Made by a program: the position numbers and the translations under genes
Assembly: GCA_016741995.1 (NCBI GenBank)
Contig: JACVCO010000019.1
Span: forward strand, 1-64,000
DNA length: 64,000 nt
Direction of reading: 5' to 3'
Origin: Hydrogenophaga sp.
Lineage (GTDB): Bacteria > Pseudomonadota > Gammaproteobacteria > Burkholderiales > Burkholderiaceae_C
In this document: positions 49,725 to 57,167 of the stretch, one piece after another
How the letters are laid out: the number at the start of each line of letters is the position of its first letter
Numbering within the stretch: position 1 is the stretch's first letter
The notes under the pieces: model-generated
What the model was told of the DNA's origin: nothing
What the model saw: the letters and a program-made list of their open reading frames with translations, nothing else
Database searches by the model: none

Positions 49725-50296
49725 TCGGCCGCCACCACCCCGACCGCAACCCCGCCGGCGGCCAACCCCCCGGCACCGCCGCCACCACCCCCGCCTCCGG
49801 CGGCACCGCCCCCGCCGCCGCCACCACGGCCACCGCCTTCACCGTCCCCACGCCCACCGCGGGCCGATGCGACCCGGCCCGGGCCGGAGCGCGGGATCGC
49901 CAGCGTCGGCGGGATGGGATCGAGCCCGAGCTGGCGCCGCAGATCGGCGCGCAACTCGTCCACCAGCGGCTGGCAGTCGGGCGCTTCACCGCGTTGCAGG
50001 GCGGCCAGGCAGGCCGCGGCCAGTTCCACCTGGCGCAACGAACCGAACAGCACCAGCTCCGCCAGCGTTTCCTCGATCTGCGCGCCGTGCTCGGCCGTGG
50101 CCGGCGTGAACGAGCCCGCGAGCGCGCGGTAGGCGGCCACGAGCGACTTCAGCCGCTCGGTTTCCTGCCGGTTCTCGCGCTGGCGCCGCTGCTGCACGCG
50201 CTGCATCACCACCACGCGGATGGCAAGCAGCACGATGGCCACGACCATCGAAGCCATGAGCGTGAGCGAGAGCGGGCCGAGGCTGGCGAGGTTCAT
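49709..50296 (-). CDS. Membrane-anchored protein with glycine-rich tail, unknown
   Basis: A 195-residue protein I do not recognise. It has an N-terminal membrane helix (about 8-30), a basic helical segment (QRVQQRRQRENRQETERL), a helical middle domain to about residue 125, and a glycine-rich tail of about 55 residues with long Gly runs and few other residue types. The tail DNA is strongly biased, with CCGCC-type repeats on the plus strand. It converges on the antiporter and follows the DM13 gene by one base, so it may be the downstream member of that pair. Confidence 0.65.
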   Translation of the reverse strand: MNLASLGPLSLTLMASMVVAIVLLAIRVVVMQRVQQRRQRENRQETERLKSLVAAYRALAGSFTPATAEHGAQIEETLAELVLFGSLRQVELAAACLAALQRGEAPDCQPLVDELRADLRRQLGLDPIPPTLAIPRSGPGRVASARGGRGDGEGGGRGGGGGGGAAGGGGGGGGAGGLAAGGVAVGVVAADQAGS

Positions 50297-50297
50297 G

Positions 50298-50768
50298 TCA
50301 GCGGTAGCGGGCGGCGGTGATGAACTGGTTGAAGGTTTCGCACCACACGATGACCGTGTTGAAGCGCATCAGTTCCACCCCGGAGGGCAGCTCGACGATG
50401 AAGTTCTCGAAGGTCTTCACGTCGCCCACTCGCTGCATCTGCGGTTTCAGGCGCGCGAAATCGGCCTCGGTTTCGACGAACTCGGGCGAAAGGTAGAGCT
50501 TGTAATCGGGCCCCGGGGCCAGGCGCCCCTGCAGCACCACGCGATCGGGGCCCACGCTCACCGCGCCCTCGCCCCAGTGCAGCGCGTCGCTGTCCTTCAG
50601 GTTGCGGCGGAACGTGCCGGTGAAGCTCGCGCCCTGCGCGGCGCTGGTCACAGCCTGCGCATCGGGCGCGGGCGGCGCAATCAGCAGCGGCAGCGTGTAG
50701 ATGCCGGCGGCGAAGCCGATGGCCAGCACGAGCCCGTGGGAGATGAGCAGGAGGATGGCGCGTCGCAT
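50298..50768 (-). CDS. DM13-domain exported protein
   Basis: A 156-residue protein with an N-terminal signal or anchor helix (about 3-30) and a DM13-like beta domain: GASFTGTFRRNLKDSDALHWGEGAVSV, LAPGPDYKLYLSPEFV, and NTVIVWCETFNQFITAARYR near the end. DM13 is a predicted redox or electron-transfer-related domain in eukaryotic proteins; in bacteria its function is not known. It sits one base before the glycine-rich gene. The conserved Cys in VIVWCETF fits the family. Confidence 0.78.
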   Translation of the reverse strand: MRRAILLLISHGLVLAIGFAAGIYTLPLLIAPPAPDAQAVTSAAQGASFTGTFRRNLKDSDALHWGEGAVSVGPDRVVLQGRLAPGPDYKLYLSPEFVETEADFARLKPQMQRVGDVKTFENFIVELPSGVELMRFNTVIVWCETFNQFITAARYR

Positions 50769-50817
50769 GGTGGGTCTCCGGAGGATGTCACCGTGCGTCG
50801 CGCGGGCGGGCCAGGCC

Positions 50818-51315
50818 TTACAGACGGGCGTCGAGCCCGCGCAGGCCGGCCACTGTGAGCAACACGGCCTGGGCCGCTTCGGTGCCCTTGGCACCGAAGT
50901 GCTGCTGCAGGAACTTGCGGTGTTCCACGTGTTCGTGGAAGTGGTGCGGCGCCTGCACCGCGCAGATCACGGGCACGCCGGTGCGCAGTTGCACGTCCAT
51001 GAGCGCCTGCACCACGCTGCTGGCCACGAAGTCGTGCCGGTACACACCGCCGTCAACCACCAGCGCGCTGCCCACCACCGCGGCGTAGCGGCCCGACTGC
51101 GCCAGACGCTGCGCGTGCAGCGGGATCTCGAACGCGCCGGCCACGTCGAAGACGTCGATCGCCCCGGGGCCAAAACCGGCGCGCGCCATCTCGGCGAAGA
51201 AGGCGTCGCGCGAGCGTTGCACGATGTCGGCGTGCCACGAGGCTTCGACGAACGCAAAGCGCAGTTCGCGCGGGAGCTGGGGCAGTTCGGTGGATTGCGG
51301 TGCTTCTTCGGGCAT
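50818..51315 (-). CDS. ribH: 6,7-dimethyl-8-ribityllumazine synthase, type II-like (RibH2)
   Basis: It makes the riboflavin precursor from 5-amino-6-ribitylaminouracil and dihydroxybutanone phosphate. The 165-residue protein has FVEASWHADIV, GAFEIP, and the active-site region VVDGGVYRHDFVA with His94. The DGG and YRHDF pattern resembles the decameric RibH2 type seen in Brucella and rhizobia rather than the GETxHFDYV of type I. It stands alone, without ribA, ribD or ribE nearby. ATG 51324 is an alternative start. Confidence 0.9.
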   Translation of the reverse strand: MPEEAPQSTELPQLPRELRFAFVEASWHADIVQRSRDAFFAEMARAGFGPGAIDVFDVAGAFEIPLHAQRLAQSGRYAAVVGSALVVDGGVYRHDFVASSVVQALMDVQLRTGVPVICAVQAPHHFHEHVEHRKFLQQHFGAKGTEAAQAVLLTVAGLRGLDARL

Positions 51316-51332
51316 GGCAGGCATTGTAGGAA

Positions 51333-52166
51333 TCAGGCGCTCACGATCCAGCCTTCGAGCGGATCGAAGGCGGGCAGGCCCCAGCGCGGGTGGCCGGCCT
51401 CGTGCCGGTGCAGCGCCCAGGCGGCCTGCAACAGACACAGCACGGCGTCGAGCCGGTCGCCGCTGGCGTCGTCGGCCAGGGCATCGCGCTGGGCGTGGCT
51501 CAGCTTCAGACGCAGGCCGGCGGCCTGCAGCAGCGGCGCCTGGCCGTTCTCCAGCGCGTTGACCAGGGTCTTGCGCGCGATCAGGCGCTCGGGCGTTTGT
51601 TTCGCGGTGGTGTCGCTCTTGTACGAGGCCTTGCCCAGCACGCTGCGCGCCAACAGACCGGGGTAGGCCTCGAGCGCCACGCGCTGCGGGTCGCCATCGC
51701 ACAGGCCGGGCAGGTGCACCCCGGCATCCACCAGGCGCGGCACGCCCGCGTGCAGCATGAAGGCCACCGGCGGGTTGACCCACTTCATGCTCGGGCTGGA
51801 GCCGGCGGGCGCATCGGTGGCGCGGTGCGCGAACTTCGCGCCCGCGGGCCGTGCGTCGCAGAAGGCGGCGAAGGTGTCGCGAATGGCCTCGCGCGGCAGG
51901 CCACCGTAGTGCGCCATGCAGGCCCGCCAGTCGGTGGGCCAGCCCAGCGCCTGCACCAGTTCACGCGGCAGGCCGAACGGCAGATCGAAGCCGCCGACCC
52001 AGGGCCCGGGTGCGCGCAAGCGCTCGCCCCAGGCGGTGAGCGAATCGAAGGTCTCGATCGCGTCGAGCACCACGCGGCCGCGATCGCTGCGGCCCACGGC
52101 CAGCGTGACGGGCTTGCGCCGCGAGGGCGCGCTGGTGAAATCGCAACCGAGCAGGGTGAAGCCCAT
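51333..52166 (-). CDS. DUF429 domain protein
   Basis: A 277-residue cytosolic protein of the DUF429 family, an RNase H-like fold of unknown function. The N-terminal LLGCDFTSAPSRRKP and GGFDLPFGLPRELV segments hold the acidic residues of the fold. The middle contains VALEAYPGLLARSVLG and the C-terminus SGDRLDAVLCLLQAAWAL. It follows the DMT transporter gene by five bases on the same strand. Confidence 0.85.
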   Translation of the reverse strand: MGFTLLGCDFTSAPSRRKPVTLAVGRSDRGRVVLDAIETFDSLTAWGERLRAPGPWVGGFDLPFGLPRELVQALGWPTDWRACMAHYGGLPREAIRDTFAAFCDARPAGAKFAHRATDAPAGSSPSMKWVNPPVAFMLHAGVPRLVDAGVHLPGLCDGDPQRVALEAYPGLLARSVLGKASYKSDTTAKQTPERLIARKTLVNALENGQAPLLQAAGLRLKLSHAQRDALADDASGDRLDAVLCLLQAAWALHRHEAGHPRWGLPAFDPLEGWIVSA

Positions 52167-52171
52167 GGGGT

Positions 52172-53053
52172 TCAGGCAAAGGCCAGCGCGCCCACGCCGA
52201 TGGCGATGCACACCGCCCCCACCAGGCGCGGCGCCCGGTCGCCCTCGCGCAGCAGGTGGCCGCCGATGAGCGCGGCGAACAGCATGGAGACCTCGCGCGC
52301 CGGCGCCACGTGCGACAGCGGCGCGCGCTGCATGGCGAACAGCACCAGCACATAGGCGATGGGGCTGAACACCGCCACGCCGAGCGCGTGTTTCCATTGC
52401 AGGCGCCACAGGCGCAGTGCTTCGGCGCGGTCGCGCAGCACCGTGGGCGAAAACAGCACGAGCCGCACCAGATTGCCCATGTAGTCCACCAGGATGGGCG
52501 ACATCAGCAGCACCTTCACCGCGTACCCATCGACCACCGAATAGCCCGCGATGAACACCCCGGTGAGCCCGCCGTAGTAGAGCCCGCGGTGCACGCGCTC
52601 GCGCGCGGCCGGGTCGTGCGCGGCGCGCCACAGGCCGGGGCCACCGGCGATGAGGAACACCCCGCCCACCACCGCGGCAATGCCCAGCCCGCCCAGTGCG
52701 CTGAGCGATTCACCGAGGAACAGCACCGCCACCAGCGCCGTGATCAGCGGGCCGCTGCCGCGCGCCAGGGGGTACACCACGGTGAGGTCGGCGCGCCGGT
52801 AGCCGCGCAGCAGCGTGACGAAATAGAACACGTGGATGACGCCACTGGCCACCACGAAAGCCCACTCGATGGCGCCCCACTGCCCCACCACGCCGCGCGC
52901 GAACCACCAACCCACGGGCGCCCACACGATGGCGATCAACACGGAGGAGAAGAAGGCGAAGCGCGCGTCACCGCCCGCGTGCTTGGCGGCGATGTTCCAG
53001 CCGGCGTGGATGAGGCCGGCGAGCAGGATGAGCAGGAAGGCGTCGAGCGGCAT
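52172..53053 (-). CDS. DMT superfamily transporter (EamA type)
   Basis: A 293-residue inner-membrane protein with about ten helices in two EamA-like repeats, as in drug/metabolite exporters. The N-terminus is LDAFLLILLAGLIHAGWNIAAK and the repeats carry GSGPLITALVAVLFLGESLS and EVSMLFAALIGGHLL. The substrate is unknown. It is followed at five bases by DUF429 and preceded by the BLUF gene at a 31-base gap. Confidence 0.9.
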   Translation of the reverse strand: MPLDAFLLILLAGLIHAGWNIAAKHAGGDARFAFFSSVLIAIVWAPVGWWFARGVVGQWGAIEWAFVVASGVIHVFYFVTLLRGYRRADLTVVYPLARGSGPLITALVAVLFLGESLSALGGLGIAAVVGGVFLIAGGPGLWRAAHDPAARERVHRGLYYGGLTGVFIAGYSVVDGYAVKVLLMSPILVDYMGNLVRLVLFSPTVLRDRAEALRLWRLQWKHALGVAVFSPIAYVLVLFAMQRAPLSHVAPAREVSMLFAALIGGHLLREGDRAPRLVGAVCIAIGVGALAFA

Positions 53054-53084
53054 GGTGGCGGCGCGGCGGCGCCGGCAGGTCCGC

Positions 53085-53507
53085 TCAGGCGCGGCCGATG
53101 ATGCTGGCCGTGGCCATCAGCTCTTCGAGCAGCGCAAGCGACACCGCGCCCGACACCGCGTAGGGGTCGAACTCGGGACGCTCGGAGTACTTGAGCACGA
53201 TGGAGGTGTTGAGCTTGGCGAGGTTGACCTGGCCCATGGTCCAGCCGCCAAAGCGGCGCTCGCTGATTTCCTGGTAGTGCAGCAGCACCACATCCTTGTG
53301 GCGCGGGTCGGCCACGATGTGGTTGTAGAGCGTGTTCACCGCGCCTCGCCCGCCTTCGATGGCCTGCAGGAAGATGCCGCCGCCGTAGCACAGCACGCCC
53401 GTGATGCCATTGGAGGTGTTCTGCTGGCGCGAAACGTCGAGGATGCCTTCGATGGCCTTCGCATCCTTGTCGACGGCACGGCTGACGTAGAGCAGGCGAA
53501 CGAGCAT
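53085..53507 (-). CDS. BLUF-domain blue-light photoreceptor (single domain)
   Basis: A 140-residue protein that should bind FAD and sense blue light. The signature residues are present: Tyr7 (LLYVSRA), Asn33, Gln48 (FLQAIEG), Trp89 and Met91 (FGGWTMG). No output domain is attached, so the signal must pass to a partner protein. The C-terminal 40 residues would form the capping helices. It lies 19 bases after folE on the same strand, likely cotranscribed. Confidence 0.93.
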   Translation of the reverse strand: MLVRLLYVSRAVDKDAKAIEGILDVSRQQNTSNGITGVLCYGGGIFLQAIEGGRGAVNTLYNHIVADPRHKDVVLLHYQEISERRFGGWTMGQVNLAKLNTSIVLKYSERPEFDPYAVSGAVSLALLEELMATASIIGRA

Positions 53508-53526
53508 GGTGTTCTCGCGAGGGGTT

Positions 53527-54258
53527 TCAGCGGGGGATGAGGGCGAGGAATTCGCGGCGCAGGTTGGCGTCTTTCAGGAACACGCCGCGCATGACGGAGT
53601 TGATCATCTTGCTGTCCATGTCCTTCACGCCGCGCCAGGCCATGCAGTAGTGGCTGGCCTCCATCACGATGGCCAGGCCATCGGGCTGGGTTTTCTCCTG
53701 GATCAGATCGGCCAGCTGGATCACGGCCTCTTCCTGGATCTGCGGGCGGCCCATGATCCATTCGGCCATGCGCGCGTACTTGGACAGGCCGATCACGTTG
53801 GTGTGCTCGTTGGGCATGACGCCGATCCACAGCTTGCCGATGACCGGGCAGAAGTGGTGGCTGCAGGCGCTGCGCACGGTGATGGGCCCCACGATCATGA
53901 GCTCGTTGAGGTGCTCGGCGTTGGGGAATTCGGTGACCGACGGGCCCTTGACGTAGCGGCCTGCGAACACCTCCTTGAGGTACATCTTGGCCACGCGGCG
54001 CGCGGTGTCGCCGGTGTTGTGGTCGTTCTCGGTATCGATCACCATGGCCTCGAGCACGCCCTGCATCTTCTGCGTGACTTCGTCGAGCAGCTTCTCCAGT
54101 TCACCCGGCTGGATGAACTCGGCGATGTTGTCGTTGGAGTGGAAGCGATGGCGCGCGGCCTTGAGCCGCTCGCGGATCTTCACGGAGACGGGCACGCCCT
54201 CGTCACCGCCTTGGGCAGGCGAGCCCGGGCCCTGGTCAGGATCGGTCTTCATGAGCAT
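53527..54258 (-). CDS. folE: GTP cyclohydrolase I
   Basis: It converts GTP to 7,8-dihydroneopterin triphosphate and formate, opening folate and pterin synthesis. The 243-residue protein has zinc-binding segments CSHHFCP and YCMAWRGVKD, and GRPQIQEEAVIQLADLI. The ATG at 54258 is chosen; 54252 and 54273 are close alternatives, none with a strong ribosome site. BLUF follows on the same strand. NudB, the next enzyme of the pathway, is encoded about 5 kb away in this window. Confidence 0.96.
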   Translation of the reverse strand: MLMKTDPDQGPGSPAQGGDEGVPVSVKIRERLKAARHRFHSNDNIAEFIQPGELEKLLDEVTQKMQGVLEAMVIDTENDHNTGDTARRVAKMYLKEVFAGRYVKGPSVTEFPNAEHLNELMIVGPITVRSACSHHFCPVIGKLWIGVMPNEHTNVIGLSKYARMAEWIMGRPQIQEEAVIQLADLIQEKTQPDGLAIVMEASHYCMAWRGVKDMDSKMINSVMRGVFLKDANLRREFLALIPR

Positions 54259-54310
54259 GGGGGATGCTATCACCCACCCCTTGCCCAGGCACGGATGAGT
54301 GCTTAAGACC

Positions 54311-56044
54311 TCACGCCATCAAGGCCCGCAGATCGGCCAGGGTGTTCGCCTCGTGCAGCGGCTTGTCCGGGCGCGGGCGCAGCATGCGGGGAAAGCGCAG
54401 CGCCACCCCGCTCTTGTGGCGGGTGCTGCGCGCGATGCCTTCGAAGGCCAGTTCGAACACCAGGGTAGGCCGCACGCTGCGCACCGGGCCGAACTTCTCC
54501 AGCGTGTTCTGGCGGATCACGGCGTCCACGGCCTGGAACTCGGCGTCGGTGAGGCCCGAGTAGGCCTTGGTGAAGGCCACCAGCTGCAGGCCCTCGGGGT
54601 CGGCCGGGCGGCGCGCGGCGATCGCGTCCACCACCGACTGCGCCTCGGCCGCGTCGCGCGGCGGGCGGTTCCAGACGGCGAAGGTGTAGTCGGTGTAGAC
54701 CGAGGCGCGGCGGCCGTGGCCGGCCTGGGCGTAGATCAGCACGCCATCGACGGTGAGCGGATCGATCTTCCACTTCCACCAGGCCAGACGCTCGCCCGGC
54801 CCCGCACCGCGCGCGCGGCCACTGCCATAGGCGCTCTCGCGGTGCTTGAGCATCAGCCCCTCGACACCGAGTTCGCGCGAACGCGCGCGCTGCGCCGCGA
54901 ACGTGGCCCAGCCGTCGGCCGGCAGCAGCGGCGACAGCGGCAGACCGTGGCCTGGCGCGAGGGCCTCCAGCGCGGCGCGGCGCGCGTGCTGCGGCAGCGA
55001 GCGCAGATCGCGGCCCCGGTCTTCCAGCAGGTCGTAGGCCATGAAGCCCACGGGCGCGGCCGCCAGCACCTTGGGGCCCAGGGTCTTGCGGCCGATGCGC
55101 TGCTGCAGCACGGCAAAGGCCGCAGGCCGTCCGACATGCGCAGCCCCCGGCAGGGGCGTGCCCTGCGGGTCCCAGGCCAGGATCTCGCCATCGACCACCG
55201 TGCCGTCGGGCCAGCCAGCGGCCAGTTGCACGAGTTCGGGAAAGCGATCGGTCATCAGCTCTTCGCCGCGCGACCACACCCACACCTGCCCGGCGCGTTT
55301 GACGATCTGGCCGCGAATGCCGTCGAGCTTCCATTCGGCCAGCCACTCGCCCGCGTCGCCCAGCGTGGCCGTGGGCTCACCCGGCAAGGCCTGCGCCAGG
55401 AAGAACGGGTACGGCTGGCTGGGTTCACGCGCCTCGCCCGCCCCCGCATCGGGCGCCGCGACGATCGCGCGCCAGGCGCCCACCGTGGGCACGCGTTTGC
55501 CATCGGTGAAGCCCATCATGCGCGCGGCCACTGTCTTGGCGTCGAGCCCAGCGTGCTCGGCGATCGCGCGCTGCACCAGCAGCTTGCTCACCCCCACGCG
55601 AAAACCGCCGCCCACCAGCTTGACGAGCAGGAAGCGCCCGAGGGGATCGAGCTCGCGCCACCACGCGGTGAGCGCGGCGGCGATGCGGGCTTCGTCCGCG
55701 CCGCGCAGCGGCAGCAGGCGCTGCTGCATCCAGTCGTCCAGGCCGAGGTCGCTGCCGCCATCGGCCGGGCCGGGCAGCACATGGGCGATGGTTTCGGCCA
55801 GGTCACCCACCGCCTGGTAGCTCGCCTCGAACAACCACTCGGGCAAGGCCGCCGCCTGCATGGCCACGGCCTTGAGCTGGGCGGTGCGCACCAGTTGGCG
55901 CGGCTTGCCGCCCGCCAGGAAGTACATGGCCCAGGCGGCGTCCGCCTCGGGCGCCTGGCGCAGGTAGCGCACCAGGGCGGCCACCTTGTCGTTCGTGGCC
56001 GTGCTCTCGTCGAGTTCGGCGAACAGCGCCGCGAAGCGTTTCAT
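54311..56044 (-). CDS. ATP-dependent DNA ligase
   Basis: It seals nicks using ATP. The 577-residue protein has an N-terminal helical DNA-binding domain (about 1-190), the adenylation domain with catalytic Lys239 (EWKLDGIRG), GEILAWDP and GLMLKHRESAYGSG, and an OB-fold C-terminus. Ligases of this size commonly pair with a beta-lactamase-fold exonuclease, as here, and often with an Lhr helicase, absent from this window. The start at ATG 56044 overlaps the exonuclease stop as ATGA. Confidence 0.92.
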   Translation of the reverse strand: MKRFAALFAELDESTATNDKVAALVRYLRQAPEADAAWAMYFLAGGKPRQLVRTAQLKAVAMQAAALPEWLFEASYQAVGDLAETIAHVLPGPADGGSDLGLDDWMQQRLLPLRGADEARIAAALTAWWRELDPLGRFLLVKLVGGGFRVGVSKLLVQRAIAEHAGLDAKTVAARMMGFTDGKRVPTVGAWRAIVAAPDAGAGEAREPSQPYPFFLAQALPGEPTATLGDAGEWLAEWKLDGIRGQIVKRAGQVWVWSRGEELMTDRFPELVQLAAGWPDGTVVDGEILAWDPQGTPLPGAAHVGRPAAFAVLQQRIGRKTLGPKVLAAAPVGFMAYDLLEDRGRDLRSLPQHARRAALEALAPGHGLPLSPLLPADGWATFAAQRARSRELGVEGLMLKHRESAYGSGRARGAGPGERLAWWKWKIDPLTVDGVLIYAQAGHGRRASVYTDYTFAVWNRPPRDAAEAQSVVDAIAARRPADPEGLQLVAFTKAYSGLTDAEFQAVDAVIRQNTLEKFGPVRSVRPTLVFELAFEGIARSTRHKSGVALRFPRMLRPRPDKPLHEANTLADLRALMA

Positions 56045-57159
56045 GCGGCGGGTTCGGTGCTGTCGGCCGCACTCTCGGGCGCATCGCCGTACTCGGTGTC
56101 GAACGCCTCGGCCTGCAGGCCTTGTTCCTGCAGGTAGCGCACAAGCACCGGCACACTGCCGTGCGTGACGATCACGCGCTCGGCGCCGCTGGCGCCGATG
56201 GCCGCCAACAGGCCGGGCCAGTCGGCATGGTCGCTGAGCACGAAGCCGCGGTCCTGCCCGCCGCGGCGGCGCCAGCCGCGGATCTGCATCCAGCCGCTCG
56301 CGAAGGCGTCGCTGAAATCGCCGAATCGTTTGATCCATGGCGTGCCGATGGCGCTGCCCGGGCAGAGCACGAGCGCGCGCCGCAGGTCGGCCTTGTCTTG
56401 CACATCGCTCACCGCGAGCGTCGGTGGCAGCTCGATGCCCGCGGCGCGGTAGGCCTGGTTGAGCGGTTCGACGGCGCCGTGGCACACGATGGGGCCGATG
56501 GTCGCGTCCACCCCCGCGAGGATGCGTTGCGCCTTGCCCAAGCTGTAGCAACTGAGCACGCTGGCGCGGCCCTGCGCGGCGTTGCGCGCCCACCAGGCGT
56601 TGATCTCGGCGAACAGTTCGTGGTCGGGCCGCCAGCGGTAGATCGGCAGGCCGAAGGTGGATTCGGTGATGAAGGTGTCGCAGCGCACGGGCTCGAAGGG
56701 CGCGCAGGTGCGGTCGGGCACGGCGCTGTCGGGCGTGGTGCGGTAGTCGCCGCTGGCCACCCACACGCGGCCCCCGTGTTCCACGCGCACCTGGGCTGAG
56801 CCGAGCACGTGGCCCGCGGGGTGGAGCGAGACACGCACGCCGCGGTGGGTGATCGCCTCGCCGTACGCCAGCGCCTGCAGCGCAATGCCCGCACCCAGCC
56901 GCGCGCGCAACAGGCCCGCGCCCGGGGCGGCTGCCAGGTAGTGGCCATGGCCGGGGCGCGCGTGGTCGGCATGGGCGTGGGTGATCACCGCGCGGTCCAC
57001 CCGGCGCCAGGGGTCGATGTAGAAATCGCCCGGCGGGCAGTACAGGCCCTCGGGACGCTGGACGATCAGGTCCGCTCGATCCGCCGCCGGGCCGCCCCAA
57101 GGCGGATCAGCCCCCTCGGGGGGCAGCGACGACACGAAGTGCGGAGCGTGGGGGCTCAC
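56041..57159 (-). CDS. Ligase-associated DNA exonuclease (metallo-beta-lactamase fold)
   Basis: A 372-residue protein in this reading, a beta-CASP-like nuclease that works with the neighbouring ligase. The metal motif is THAHADHAR, and HPAGHVLGS, VWVASGDY and CHGAVEPLNQ follow. The conserved N-terminus normally begins close to DLIVQRPEGLYCPPGDF. Every candidate start upstream of it is GTG (57135, 57159 or 57246). The first two lie within the repeat at 57078-57159, so about 20-28 residues come from that element. It starts eight bases after the cls stop. Confidence 0.85.
   Translation of the reverse strand: MSPHAPHFVSSLPPEGADPPWGGPAADRADLIVQRPEGLYCPPGDFYIDPWRRVDRAVITHAHADHARPGHGHYLAAAPGAGLLRARLGAGIALQALAYGEAITHRGVRVSLHPAGHVLGSAQVRVEHGGRVWVASGDYRTTPDSAVPDRTCAPFEPVRCDTFITESTFGLPIYRWRPDHELFAEINAWWARNAAQGRASVLSCYSLGKAQRILAGVDATIGPIVCHGAVEPLNQAYRAAGIELPPTLAVSDVQDKADLRRALVLCPGSAIGTPWIKRFGDFSDAFASGWMQIRGWRRRGGQDRGFVLSDHADWPGLLAAIGASGAERVIVTHGSVPVLVRYLQEQGLQAEAFDTEYGDAPESAADSTEPAA
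57078..57159. repeat. Comamonadaceae-type intergenic palindromic repeat
   Basis: A REP-like element: outer arms GATCCGCC (57078-57085) and GGCGGATC (57101-57108), an inner CCGCC/GGCGG hairpin, then CCCCC-TC-GGGGG (57111-57122), then a stretch with GACACGAAGTGCGGAG and a run of G. Similar elements are widespread between genes in Comamonadaceae from general knowledge; no copy count was made here. Only this copy was seen in the window. It reads in frame into the exonuclease gene. Confidence 0.75.
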
Positions 57160-57167
57160 GTCCCACC

